64,000 bases of DNA from Monarcha castaneiventris obscurior (taxonomy: Eukaryota; Chordata; Aves; Passeriformes; Monarchidae): contig JAMPIT010000541.1 in NCBI GenBank assembly GCA_026261815.1, positions 806,001 through 870,000 on the forward strand. The letters are read 5' to 3'. The position numbers and the translations under genes were made by a program. Shown one piece after another: positions 35,281 to 47,984 of this stretch; position 1 is the first letter of the stretch; every line of letters starts with the position of its first letter. The notes under the pieces are model-generated. The model made no database searches and was not told the origin of the DNA. It saw only the letters and a list, made by a program, of their open reading frames with translations.

Positions 35281-36781
35281 AGGACCCTGCTGAGGAGGAT
35301 GAGAGGATGGTGGCCTTCATTCCTTCACTGGTTCCTCCTCTGTTTCCCTGCCTGACTGCTTTGCTTCAGGGCAGGGCAGGGCAGGTTTGGTTGTTTGCTT
35401 TTGTGATGTGGAGCTCATTTCTGCAAGAGCCTGAAAAGGTTCAGTGCTGAAGAAGTGCCCAAAGTAGGCTCAGAATGTGTGCACTGGATCTTGCTGGCAA
35501 TTAAATAAAGCCAGGAGTGGGATCGAGACACTCTGCCTGTCTCTGTATCTTTGTCTTTTACCTTACGTGAAATTTTGGTTCAGGTCCCATTTGTCTCTAT
35601 GACTCCTTTAAAGAATTGCTTTACCACATCCGAGGGCTTTAACCATTTCTGATGAGCAAACTCACTAAATTTTTATGTTGGTGAAGTGATTTTTTTGTTA
35701 CGGGACATATCACTATAGGAAATGCACTGCACTTGGGTCTCGTCACAGATATTCATAAACTGAACCTTGGGTTGAAGATTTTGTGAGAGTGATGGTTAAT
35801 AAATGAGAGGATTATTATTATTAACCCAGCAGGTGAATTTGGCTGTGTGTAGTATCTGACCTGAGGAGTCACAGTTTCCTCTTAGGCAGGCTTAGTGTTG
35901 TACATCTCATTTTAAAGATGATTTTCCCACCTTCTATATTTACATCCCTTCATCAGTACGAGTTTCTCTGGACAGAAACAGTTTGTGGCACGGTACCAAA
36001 CATGTGTGAGGTGTGTGAGAGTGTGGCATTCCTCCTCCTGTTCCAAGTACACGCTTCCTGCAGCCCCAAATCTGCAATTTAGCAGAGGAAATTGCTGGCC
36101 AGTGGGATTATTGCTTCAGATGCTTCCAGGAGTAAAATCAAAGGGTGAGAAAGAAGGGGCTGAAAATTTAAACTACCTCCCATTTGCTTGGAGATGAGAG
36201 GGAGGAAAAAGGGAGAAGTAAACCCTTAAGTTCATATTTTAAGTGATGCCTCCTTGCCACTCCTACATGGGTTTCTATGGAAACAGAAGCAGAAACTGGG
36301 CCATCGGCAGCCAAGAATCCATTTACACTTTAAATTTACTGCTTGAGCAGCCATGCAGTTTTCTTGTCCAAATTAAATCATCATGGAGTAACACATGCTA
36401 AGTAAATTGGGGGGAAGTTGAAAACACCAAATATTAAATATCTTCCATGGCTACGGCAAAAGCCCCTCCACCTTTTTTTCTGAAAGACCATCAAGTGACA
36501 GGTCAGATTATATTTTATAAAGAAGCTGCTTTCTTGTGGCTTTACAAATATGCTTTGGAAGTACATTAAGCAGGTAATTATGTTCTCTCCTTTAATTAGG
36601 GATGTGGTTAACTCTCCTAGGCAGTGTGGCTGTTTCAGTGCTTGGGATGCAGAAAAGAAGCAAGTTGCACTTTCCTTACTGCTCATCCTCTGATAAATTC
36701 CATGGTGAGATTCTCAGGTGCTAACACGGCTCGTGGATGTTGGACAATCATAACTGATATTTATTTAGGCTGGATTACAAG

Positions 36782-36908
36782 ATAAGGCCAGCCTAGATGG
36801 GGGCCTGAGCAACCTGGTCTGGTGGGTGACGTCCCTGCCTGGGCTGGGGGTTTGGGACTTGATGATCTTGAAGGGCCCTTCCAACTTAAATCATTCTGGG
36901 ACTCTATT
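36782..36908 (+). mobile_element. CR1 LINE 3' end, about 127 bp
   Basis: AAGGCCAGCCTAGATGGGGG, AGCAACCTGGTCTGGTGGGT, GACGTCCCTGCC, GACTTGATGATCTTGAAGG and CCCTTCCAACTTAAATCATT follow the CR1 tail in order and in sense. Confidence 0.93.
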
Positions 36909-39218
36909 ATAGAAATGCTTCTACAGCTTGGGATAAAACTGTTGTCAGATACTTGCCACTCTTAAAAACTTTGCTCAAGTTATTAAGCCCTTGCTGAAGC
37001 TGTTTGAGTTGATGTTTTCTGTCTTAGTTGGTTTTCCTCCTTTTGTTGATTTTTTTCTTTTAATTCTGGTGAGCTTTGAGTGGAAAAATGATAGTGCTCC
37101 TTTGCTTTTGAGCAAGAAGTTTTCTTTTGAAAACATACCCAAATTGTGTGCTGTGTTTGGTTCTGCTTGCCAGTTCTCTAACTGCAGTTGTTCCCTCAGT
37201 TGACTGTCTGAAATCTGGTGGAAATCCCAGACCTTTTTCTCCATGGCCTTACAAACAGCCATGGAAGAGGTACAAGAACTGGAGGAAAAACAGGGATAAC
37301 CCAGGAACCACATCTGTATGGGGGGAAGAGTTAAGGAAGGAGAGAAGCTGAACCAGGGGAAGGAATAGGAAGAATGGGTAAAGAGAAGTGGGATGCATCA
37401 TGAGGGGCAGAGCAGCTGGAATGCGCAAATAACAAAGAAAAAGGAATGGGGGATGAGTAGAAGGGAAGCGGGGCTGAGGATAAACTGGGAAGACTGGGAC
37501 TGGCAGAAGATGGAGGCTAAGCCTGTGCTAAAAAGTCTGAGGAATGGAGAATTGGCAAGGAATATGATTGTAGAATGAGAAAGTGCCTGGTTGAAAGTTT
37601 GGTATGAAGTATCCTCAGAGGCTGAAATGGCAGCAAAGAGAGATGACAGAGGGCAGTCTGGCCTGTGTTTGGGAACCCTCCCAGCCTATGGCCACATTTT
37701 CCCTGGGGGCTGGACCAAGTGAGAGCTCCAGTCCCTGCAGGGCTCTTCCCTCAGCCCTCTGACAGGGCTTCTAAAAGGGTGCCATGGATTTCCTGCGTGG
37801 GCCTCAACATTACAGCGAAGTACAAGAACTTGTTTCGCCTTTGTGGACCTCATTTCCATTCATACTTAATTTTTTTTATTTTTTTTCCCGAGCAGTTGGT
37901 GGCTTTTGGGTCTCGCTGACACCAGCGGAATATGCCAGTCATGAAGGTAGCGAGTGCTGGCAGGCAGAGCAACTGTTTTGACAGACCAGGAGATGTGCAA
38001 AGAAAGTGTTCCTCCATTTTCTCCTGTTCCTGGTCAGGGATAAACACTTGTATGGCACAGGGAGATTCCGCTGTGTGGGAATTCCAGAGCTGCTGCTGCT
38101 GCTGTGTTTGGTTGTGGAGCACACGGAGGAGTCCTGCTCTTATAAAAAAATGAGAGGGAAAAGCCAGAAGCGCCCAGCGTGTGGAAGGAAGGAAAGACCA
38201 ATCCATGGGCATGAGGAGAGGGAACTCATTAAATATGTCCAGTGTCAGAGCCACAGTGAGTTAGAAATGCTTTGAGGGATGAAATGCGAGGATCGCTTCA
38301 CAGCCTTAGAGCCACCTGAGACATCTGAGTCAGTGGGGGCTCATGGCAAGGGTAGATAGATTTGTTAGGAGAAAATCTATATAACAGTGTTGACAGCTAA
38401 AGGAGGCAATACAAGCCTGTGTTTGAGGAATAGAGAAGAGGCAATTTATTGTTATTACTGCTGGAACAAGTGGTACAGCCAGAGTGTGGCTGAAACAGAT
38501 ATGACACGGGCTGAAAAATGCTCCCAGCCATTGCAGCTTAGGTGAACTTTAGTGGGATTCCTCTGGAGAAATAACTCAGAGTCATGAAATGGTTTTGAAT
38601 GTAGTTTTAAAAGAATGATAGCACTAGGATAGGCTTGGGATGTTTTATTTCCTTGAGGAAGAGATGGCAGCTTTCTGTGGGGACTGAATATTGCCCAGAT
38701 ACCTGCAGGACTATCAGCCATCAAAATTAAATGTGCAAAGCACAGTTAAAATTAGAAAGTCAGCAAAGGAGGCTGTGGAGATCTGTAGGATTTGGGAGGA
38801 AATTAAAAAATGTTCATTCCTGTTGATATTCAGGGTACGGAGAACACATTCATATCTCTCCCAACGTGTAGCATCACTTCTTCTTTGAGTCTGGAGAGAA
38901 AAAGGAGTGCTTTGTGCCAGCTTAACGTAGGGTTCATGTGGTGAATGTGGGTGATCAGGGGCCTGCTGAAAATGAGCCTGGCAGTCAAGCACAGAGCTGG
39001 TAAACAGCATTTATGGTGCTCGGATTTCTCAGGAGTCACAGTATAGGCCAGCAGGAAAGATGAGGAGTGAACATGACATCTGTACTCAGAAAATGGGAGG
39101 CAGCTGCTGGTTTTCTGATTTGGTCAAATCTGTGGGAAGTTTAAACCCAGAATTTTAAAAAACGATAGGTGGGAACCTGAAAGCGAATGGGAAGCAAATG
39201 GGAACTGGTATAAATGGA

Positions 39219-39246
39219 TTTTTTTTTCTTTTTTTTTTTTTTTTCC
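39219..39246. repeat. Poly-T tract
   Basis: T-run with a single C at 39228, ending in CC. On the - strand it reads as an A-rich tail. Confidence 0.95.
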
Positions 39247-39811
39247 ATGCTGGTTTGAGAAGACTAAAAGCAGAGATTAATGCAGGACAGTCAATCTGTT
39301 TGGTTTTAAACAAAACATTACTTTAGCATTCCACAGGAAATTTTTGTTGAAGGTGGAAAAAAAAAAATGGATAGGAAGATGGCTAAGGGGTCAACTACAA
39401 GCAGCTGCGAACAAAATACAATTTTCAGGATGGATAGAGATTAATGATTTTGTGCCATGATTAGGAAATACTATTCTTCTGAGATGTTTGCTCATTAAAT
39501 TTTGGCTAATGTGAAATTGAGAGGGTTTTGCTCAGGTGGAGAAAAACTCATCATGCAGGGCAAATACAAAGGAATTGCCAGCTGGATAGGTGGATATGGA
39601 GAAGTTACAGGGCAATGGTCAAAGTTGTGCCCCAGTGATGAGAATTATAAACTGGGGGTGGTGGGGAGATTTTGGGCTGCAGCTGCAGAAACTGGGAAGC
39701 AGCAATTCCACACAGTAACAGCTCAGCTTGTGCCCTGCCTCATGCCCTCTTTTTCCCAGTCTGGATTCTGAGAAAAAGCCTCCGAGTTGCTTGGTCTGTG
39801 CTATAAAAGAA

Positions 39812-39843
39812 CTTTTTCTTTTCTTTTTTTTTTTTCTTTTCTT
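39812..39843. repeat. Pyrimidine-only tract
   Basis: A run of T with scattered C (CTTTTTCTTTTC, then twelve T, then CTTTTCTT), partly mirror-symmetric. Confidence 0.93.
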
Positions 39844-40700
39844 GAAAAATATGCTTTCAATTTAAGCAACACGAAACCCACAAGTCCTCAGAGCACTGCT
39901 GTGCCCCTGAAAGGGCTTTGAGGTCCATCCTGCTGTCAGCGGGGACCTCCCTCCAGTCTAGAAATCACTCATAGACATACTTCATTTTTGTGATCATCTG
40001 TTTACCTATCAGCAGTAAAAATAGAAGTTTTCAGGTATGTTTCCTTTTCATTTAGAAGCTCAGCTGCCGTGGAATGCAAACTGTGGGCAGGAGGACCTGT
40101 GCAGTGAAGCACAGGCCTCCTTTAGTCAGTGCTGAACGTCCTCTGCTCCCACAGCTGAAAATTCCCCTGCTGTCGGACCGGGAATTGACTTTCCCTGCTT
40201 TTAGGCTCCTTTTGGAATTTCAGCAGGCTCAAGCTCTGACTAAGAGTGATTGTCTGCTCCGGTGGTTTGCCTCTCTGCTGCTCAGCCCGTCTGATTCCCA
40301 CCGGGGAAGTGTGGGACATTGCACTTTCTTTCAAGGCCCTAAAAGGGGTGACTCATTCCTCCTCTTTTTCTGCTCCTTAACCAGGTTCTGCTGCACGGCT
40401 GCACCTCGTGCTTTCACAGTCTTTTGCACAGAGCTTGTCACAAGGGTTTTAAAGTCTGAGTAAACTGTCAGGGAGGTTCAGCCATCTGCATTTCACTCTT
40501 CTCACGTGCTCTAGGATTGGAGTAGATGCACGCTGGGGTTTCTCTTTTCTGAGGATGCGGCCTTGCATCTAAGGATGGATTTATCCTTAATTATTTTATT
40601 CAGTTTTCTGGTCCCACGTGAGCCAGAGGGGACTGAATGCTGAGGGTGGAGACAAATACTTGAAGCTGGAAACAGACCTGGAGTGGGGCAGGATTTTAAT

Positions 40701-40725
40701 CTTTATTATCTTTATTATCTTTATT
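40701..40725. repeat. 9-bp tandem repeat CTTTATTAT, about 2.8 copies
   Basis: Perfect units at 40701-40709 and 40710-40718, then a 7-base partial copy. Confidence 0.95.
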
Positions 40726-42481
40726 CCTGCACATTTCAAAAGACTTTCACTTGTTGCTCCCCTGGCTAGAAATGCTCTACACTGTAGGCATTGGAACTGA
40801 GGAAATACAGACCTTACAAATGTACTCCTTCTGTTCTAAACAGCTTCTGATCCCCATCTTTGCATCTCAACAGAAAAAAATAAAATATACATCTCTCTAT
40901 GTTTATAGCTGGTTCTGGTTTTTTGAGTTTTGGGTTTTGGGGTTTTTTTGAGCAAAAAAATAAACAGAATTCTATGAACATAAGACACCGGACACATTAA
41001 TTTGATTCCATCTGCTGAATAATTTTTGCGAATTTAATTGCACCCCGGTTCTTCCCAACACATGAAGACATATGTTCCTAAACTAATTGAATATAGCTTC
41101 TGGTCTTGGCAGTGGTCCAGTACACTGTTGAATCAACAACAATATTAAGAATTATTTCAGTTGTAGTATGTCGAACTCTTCACCATTTTCAATTTGGAAA
41201 ATCCTGTGACAAAATGAAATATAGGCTCATAAAGAGCTGGCTAAATACCCCAAATTAGATTCTAGTTGCCAAGAAGCTTTCTGATCAAAATGGTACATTT
41301 TTTGCCATTTGTGTGGTTTGGCTGTAAATTTTATATTGCAGCTCCTTTCAGGTGCTTTTGTTAGGTTGCTAAATGTGGCTGCTGTGGCCTTAAATCCCTT
41401 CATTGTGTTTCTAAATGAAAACTATTTATGTGTCCTAAGATTTCTTATCTGTGAGATTATCGAGCTGGTTATCAAAACATGCTGAAAATCTGCTTCCAGA
41501 CCCAGAACCTGATAAAATCTACCAGCTCAGGGATATCCTATACATATGGAAGACTTCCTTTTCCTTTTTTTCCCCCCCAGTGTTCACCTCCTCACTCCTT
41601 CAGGCGATCAGCTGAGTTTCGTGGCTGTTGCCTCTTCCAGGACCTGTGCAGTCAGATAAGATTGACAGCAGCCTGACTTGCTTGGAGTAAACCAGGAAGG
41701 TGCAGAGTGGGCATTTGAAAGATCCCTGATCTTTCCCAGCAGGTTAATTACTGTCCCTGTGCAATTACAAGCGTGTGGGATCAGCAGGAGAGGCTGAGCC
41801 CAAACTAGCCTGTGTGCTTCCTGCTGCTATGGCAAGGAATTTCAATAATCTGTCACAGAACTGCATTATGCAGATGCAAGTGTGTTATTGAAAGGGAAGA
41901 AATAGAAGTAATTGCTTCCTGCCTCAGAGAGGGGATGCACGTTTGAAAGTCGAGGCACATGTTCAGGCTTGTGTGGTGAAGTTGCAGGAGTTTTATTCAG
42001 TCAGTGCCACCGCCTTCTCCGAGCTCAAAGCTGGAGAAGTGCAACCCAGTGCTGTGCATTTCATGAAACTGAAAAACCATATAAATGCAGCTGAGGTTTT
42101 TTACTGTGTACTGGGTCTCAGCCCAGTGTTGAGTTAGCTTGAATAAACATACAAAAAACTGCTGTTAAATATTGGTATTTAAAGGCTGGGAGGTGCTTTT
42201 AGTGCTTGGTCACTTCACAGGGTTGGTGAAGCTACAAGAATGTCCCGTGTTATATTTATCTACCTAAATGCTCGTGGACTGGGTTGTTTTCAGGAGAGTT
42301 TTAAATAATTCATCAGGTCTGTTGTTTGCTTATGAGTTAATAATCCTTCCTTGCACAGACCCACAATGCATGTTAAAAAATTTCCTTCTGGAAGCAGGAA
42401 AAGTGCCTTAAAACTGCAACAACCCCCAACAGGACCCTCTGGAACTCCTCTGTGCCCTTTTACTTGGAGTTGATAGGCACA

Positions 42482-42562
42482 GAATTGTGGTTCAGTGCTG
42501 GGTTAATGGTTGGATTCCATGACCTTGGAGGGCTTTTCCAAGCAAAATGATTCTGGGATTCT
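42482..42562 (+). mobile_element. CR1 LINE 3'-end fragment
   Basis: GTGCTGGGTTAATGGTTGGA, CCATGACCTTGGAGGGCTTT and TCCAAGCAAAATGATTCTGG fit the sense tail of the TTAGTGGTTGGACTCGATGATCTT type CR1, with several mutations. Confidence 0.85.
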
Positions 42563-45448
42563 GGTGAAACTTCTGTGAAACCCACTTCTGCTTCTCACTG
42601 ATTTAATCACCTTGGTTGGGGAGCATCACTAATTCCCAATATTCCTAATTCCACAGTGATGGTTTCCAACCCAAAAGTTAAGAAAGGATGGCAGACTAAT
42701 TCCAAGCTTTGTTGTGGATGTCAGGGAGGTATCCAGTCGTGCTCTCTCTCCCCAAGGAAGGATGAAACTGTGCCTAATGGAACAACTTGGCGTGAAAATG
42801 AATGGAAAGCCTTGAAAAAGGGCGTGAAGCTCAGGCTCTGAGGTGTGTGGATGGGTTCTCATACTGGAAATAATATATAGAATAAAACTTCAAAGTAGCA
42901 TCTCAGAGGGAAAAGGGAGGAAGGAACATACTAATATACTAATAATTCTCTTTATTTGAAGGTTAAAAAGATGCTGAAGCAGAAATCACAGTGTTCACTG
43001 CATGCTGTTAAATGACAAATAACCTCTTCCGTGTCCCAATTCTTCCTTCATAACCAACCTTTCCTTTCTGCTCCTATTAGAAGGGTGGATGTAATTCACA
43101 TGTTATGTGAGTAGAACCAAAAGTATGTGACAGGCAAAATACTGAATGCAGGGTCCCCTTTTTAGCACAGCTTCAGCTTTATGGGAGTTTGCACTGATTT
43201 TTCTTTTTCCTTAAGTCCGAGCAAGAGGAAGATACAACAGGAAGGGACATGAGCACATTTATTCCCAGCTCTTTTAGATGAGACCTTAAAGGAATCCTCT
43301 CTTAGGTATCTGGGATATGGTGGTCATCAAATCTCCCAAAAAATCAGGCTTGAAGGCGTCTCACTGCCCTGTCTGGGATAAACTTGCAGAGGGAAGGCTG
43401 AGAAAGGAGCCTTTTCCTTCTCAGTGCTGTGTGTTTAAGCCCAGCAGTTGTAGTAAAACTCAGTGCTGCAGCTTTGGATGCTCTGCCTCAAAACAGAGAG
43501 TTTTAAAAGCAGATCTTTGTAATTTGCAAGGTCCATTTTGCAGCACCAGCAGAGCCAAGTGGTTGAGTTCACGGGAGGCAATTGGCACGAGTGTTGTCTG
43601 TGTACAGATGCTGTCCCTGAGTGCTTTCAGCCAAGATCGTTTCCAAATTAAAAGGGAATTTTAGAATTTTAGCTAAAAAGCACCTGCATGCTGCTTCTTG
43701 AATCAGCAGCAGCTGCAAGCTCTTTGTGTTATGTTTCCCTGCATCTGGCCTGGCCTGGTACTGCTCTACATGTTGATTCATTTAACCACTCATAATAACA
43801 ATAAATAATGTACATTTGAAGTGCTGTGCGAATGTTTTTCCTTTCTATCTGAAGAAATGTGACATTTCTCTGCCACACTGATACCACCACTTATTTCCCT
43901 TGTCACATTCTATGATAGCTCTCCAGTGTTATGATTTAGAAATGCTTTATCTTGGTTTTCCAGCAGCTTAAAAATCTGTCCTAGTCGTGCAAGAGGAGTG
44001 TTAAACCCAGAGCTGCTTGAATCCTTTCTATTAAATATGGGATAAAACCAATCTAGCTCCAGAAGGCAGAATTTGTAGAGATCACTTTGATATTTTTCCT
44101 CTCTCTGGTGAATTTTAAAACCCCAGTGTCTTATCAATGCAACCAGATGACTCTGAGCACAAGAGCATTGAGACAACTTTCCTTTACAAGTCGTGCTGCT
44201 GCTGAGCCAGAATGGAGGTTCCAGGCTCGGGTTCAGTGTGGCTGCTTCCCAAGCAGTGTCTGTTACCTGGCCCTCCAGGGTTCACTGACAATATTTATTT
44301 GGTCTCACCTGCTGCCTTGGGCTTGTTGATTTTAAATCACAGTGCTTTAGATGGATTCATGGATGAATTATGTATCTCTAATACACAAAAGTAATAGTAA
44401 TGTGATTTTTTTTTTTTGCCTAGGTTGACTAGATAAATGAGAATTAGCTAAACACAAAAAGAGGCCACTGTTACTATGCCACAGCTCCTGTACTACATGG
44501 AAACTGTTTGGTTTTGCTTTGCATTTAAAGAAAAGCAGTATTGAAAATCTTATCCAGCTGCAGAATGTTTGTGAAGCATCTAAAGCTTTCTGCATTGACT
44601 ATGCATTAATAAATCACAGGAATTAATAATTTACAGTAGAATACAGATAAAATGATTGGGCTTCTACTCAGCTGCATGCAAATTTAACTTAATTCATCCA
44701 CAGAAGCCAAATGAAAAGGAAAGAGGCTGCAAGACAAATCTAAGAACTACACAGGGATTGGCTCCATCCATCTTTTACTCTTTGTGGTTCTGGAGCAAAG
44801 AGATAAATGGGAAAAGCCACCAGGAAAACATAAGAGACTTTTTTGATTTGGGGGAAAGACAAGGCTGGTTTACAAAACACTTTTAAATAAATATTGCTGT
44901 TAATTACAAGTGTACAGAGCATCTCATTGTCTGGGTACATTTTCTGTGCCAGGAAGTTAATGGAATTAAATGCATAACTAGATTTTGAACTGAACCAGAT
45001 TTAATTTATGGCCATTAATATTAGAAAATTTAATTGTGCTAAAATGGCAACCTGAAAATCTAATCCTTTGAAGTATGAATTCAATTCTGGAGAAACCAGT
45101 TAATGGAAGGTCTACATAGATAGGGCCAAGTGCTTAATACCATCTACAAATGTGCTATTTTTGGCCATTCTTCTGTAGGTACCTTTTGAATTTCTGGCCT
45201 CGAGCCACTACTTAAATCCCTTTTCCATGCCCAGAACAGATCTCACAGTTTTCTTTCTCAGTCACAGGTAATCAACAGGAGAAAAATTCAGTGTCATTGC
45301 CCCCCTTCCGTCCTTCATCCAACCAATCTGAACTAATGTGGATTTTATCACCTACTTTTGGAGAGAAGTTTCTTTAGTTTGGTGACTCTTCTTTTAAATT
45401 TGGAGTCTAATAGCTGACTAAGGATTCTTTGATACTTAGAATTCCAAG

Positions 45449-45497
45449 TAATAATAACAATAATAATAATAATAATAATAATAGTAATAATAATAAA
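45449..45497. repeat. (TAA)n microsatellite, about 49 bp
   Basis: TAA units with single interruptions (ACA near 45458, TAG near 45483). Confidence 0.95.
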
Positions 45498-46049
45498 TTA
45501 ACACTTCAGCTACGTAACCCAAGCCCAGCTATCAACTTGATTTGATTTTGAATATGTAACAATAGGTCTCAGATGTTTGTTTTACCAGCCCCTTCACAGG
45601 GAGAGATTCAGATAAAAAGTTGTGCTTCTTGGTGGTGAAAAAATCTGGCAGATTACAGAACACTGAGTATTTATATCATGGCATTTTGCTAAAAAATTCC
45701 ATTGACACACGCTGTGTCTCAGAGATTCAGAAGAATCTCCCCAAACCTTCACGTAGTTCCTACTTGCAGCAAGTAGCATTTTTACTGCCTGGTCTCCTGT
45801 GGGGAAAATGCTCATTAAAACTCCATTTAATTTGGTGTTAACGATGCCATTAGCTCCTCCACGTTTCATGTGAGTCCTCCCCCACATCTGCATTCTTTCT
45901 CCCAGTTTTCCACCATTCCCTTTGTCTGTCCCCACAGTCTCTCCTGGAGTGTTAATGAACGCCAGGCAGGAGCATGGAGCAGGTGTTTCGTAGGTTCAGA
46001 GGAAATGGTAAAATGTGGGCACTGAAAAGTGGGTTTTTTGTGGCATTTG

Positions 46050-46455
46050 TCACATGATGATGCCTTGAGAGGCCTCCTAGAAACAGAGACTAGACAAGAA
46101 TAAGGGAATAAAGGTCGGTATTTATTTGAAAGGCCTTCAAAGGTACCCCTGGGGAGCCAGAGGCCACTGCCAAGATGGACCCCAAGATGGACGACAGGCC
46201 ACAAGTTCTTCACACTTTTATAGGTTTGGTTCATCTGCATATCAGGGTTAATTCTCCAATTAAAGCTTCAGTTAATGATGTAATTCCCCTCAGCTTGCCC
46301 CCCTTTAGAGGCTTTTGGTTTCCACTTTTTGGGCCTAGGACAGTGTGGGTGCCCTTGGAGAGCAGGCCTGGAGAGGCTTTGTTATGTCTGCCTGGCATGA
46401 GAGAGCGGAAATTAACAGGCTACAGGAAACTTCAATTACACACTGGGCAGTGCAG
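46050..46455 (-). mobile_element. Solo-like endogenous retrovirus LTR, antisense to SHANK2
   Basis: Read on the - strand this segment has the order of an LTR. There is a U3-like region, a TATA box TATAAAAG (+ coordinates 46215-46222), a CCATCTTGG repeat downstream, a polyadenylation signal AATAAA (46121-46126) about 95 bases after the TATA, and a U5-like stretch with CTTATTCTTGTCTAGTCTCTG. TATA-to-AATAAA spacing of this size gives a short R region. No gag, pol or env sequence flanks it, so it is most likely a solo LTR. I could not fix its ends or find target-site duplications with certainty, so boundaries are approximate. The exact family is not named because I cannot search a repeat library. 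Confidence 0.75.
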
Positions 46456-47478
46456 GATTTGAAAAATATGAAAGTTAAAATCTAAGGCATCAATGGAGGC
46501 CTGGGAAAAGAGCCTTCCATCAAGGAGTGCTCTGCTGAGCAAACCAGGTTGGAGAAAGAGACTCCATCTTTCAGGTCTCTGCACAGAAAGTCTCTTGCTC
46601 TGCTTCCACCTAAATTTTTAATGCCTGAGATTCCTCATGCAAAAGGAGAGTCTGCTTTTTATTCAGGCTCACTCAAGATGCCTATTGAGTATTTTTTTTT
46701 AATCTACACACTTCCACTTTTTTGTTTTGTTTTCATTTAAACATCAGTGTTAGGATTTACTTCATTTGGATCCAATTTTAGTTGAGTTTTACATTAGAAT
46801 TACAATTTTACACGTAAAGACTCAGATATTCCAAATAAAATCGGTTTTTGTTTGCTCTTAAAGCTGTTTTCCAGCTTCCTTGATTCTGTGATTGTATGAA
46901 CAAATAAAATGCAGTGTATGAGAGGTAAATGCATAGCCAGGGTTTGCTGGTAAGTGGAAAACATCTTTTCTTCCTTACAAGTCCTGTGCCCTGCATCCCA
47001 AGCGTGTTTTTGCACCTCCAACAATCTCCACCCGCTCTCTGAAGTGCAATTCAACTGCAGCATTTTCTTCAGCGGGATACAGATTTCCCATTCCCATCTG
47101 TGTCCTACTTCAGCAGAGAAAGGATTTAGGATGCACCGCGGAAGACACTTTGTACAATGAGGAAGGGTGGAAAGGCTCATAAATAGTAGGTTGGCATAAT
47201 TCCTGCTGATATGGAACTGCTGTAAATTGAACTTTGTTTGCTCACACGCTTTGATTGGGGAGTTGTTGCCTGCTCTGGAGGGAAATGGTTGCCAGAGAAA
47301 TTTAAAATAAATTGATTGTTCACCTAGTTGGTGGTTTTTTTCTTTATTTTTAGCCAGGCTTCCTGGGGGACAAATTTTGCAGTCTCCATGTCTGCCTGCT
47401 CAGCCATTTATCACTACCCAACCTCCTCCTCGGCTTTCAACACATTGGTTAATTTAATGCAAATGTGACAGAGCCAGA

Positions 47479-47544
47479 AGTCATTAGATCTAATCGTTAG
47501 TCATAAGATCTAGTCATTATATTTAAGTCATTAGTCATAAGATC
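47479..47544. repeat. Local GTCATTAG/TCATAAGATC repeats
   Basis: TTAGTCATAAGATC occurs at 47497-47510 and 47531-47544 (period 34). Related AGTCATTA pieces lie between and before them. Confidence 0.9.
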
Positions 47545-47941
47545 ATCATTCCTACAAATTTAATAAAAACTGCTGGTTGGTTTGATGATGGAGACCCAAA
47601 GCAGTCCTTTCTTTGGGGGGAAAGATGGGCAGCAGCCACTTGGCCTCTCTGTGTGCATCATTTTTGGGGCTGACACGTGGTAATATTTTACTGAACGTTG
47701 TTTCCTGCAACAGCCAAGATCCTTATTTTTCTTAGTCTTCTTATTGGTAGGAGTGGCAGGTTTTAATTCCCTTTTGATACTCATCCTCACTATTCCTAAT
47801 CACTGTTCCTAAAAGGTTCCTCAGGGAATAAATTAACCCAAAGTAACCAAGGAGTCCTTGCAAAATTTCAATAGCAGTGACTGGCCTTTGAGTAAGATTT
47901 TCTTCTCCAGTGAGTCTGATTTTGGTTTATTTCTTCCCCTG

Positions 47942-47943
<2 letters not shown>

Positions 47944-47982
<39 letters not shown>
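47944..47982. repeat. Poly(A) tract of 39 bases
   Basis: Thirty-nine uninterrupted A, then TTAAAAAAAAATTTAAAAAA. It could be a retrocopy tail, a slippage product or an assembly-sensitive homopolymer. I recognise no retrocopied gene immediately upstream. Confidence 0.97.

Positions 47983-47984
<2 letters not shown>

Larger units (their letters stand above)
25501..36781. other. Long intronic block with few recognised repeats
   Basis: The block contains a CR1 tail (27355-27419), a short GACA run (29122-29140), a 15-bp repeated motif (31940-31977) and a 24-bp tandem duplication (35233-35280). An AATAAA followed by a pyrimidine-rich GTCTCTGTATCTTTGTC at 35501-35560 resembles the end of a retroviral LTR but has no other support. 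The 144-codon frame at 29603-30037 (+) has no recognisable domain. Confidence 0.5.
36909..46049. other. Intronic block with simple repeats and one CR1 tail
   Basis: The block contains two poly-T/pyrimidine tracts about 600 bp apart (39219-39246 and 39812-39843), a 9-bp tandem (40701-40725), a CR1 tail (42482-42562) and a TAA microsatellite (45449-45497). The purine-rich stretch 37320-37580 is open on + for 61-74 codons but is low in complexity and has no domain. Confidence 0.5.
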
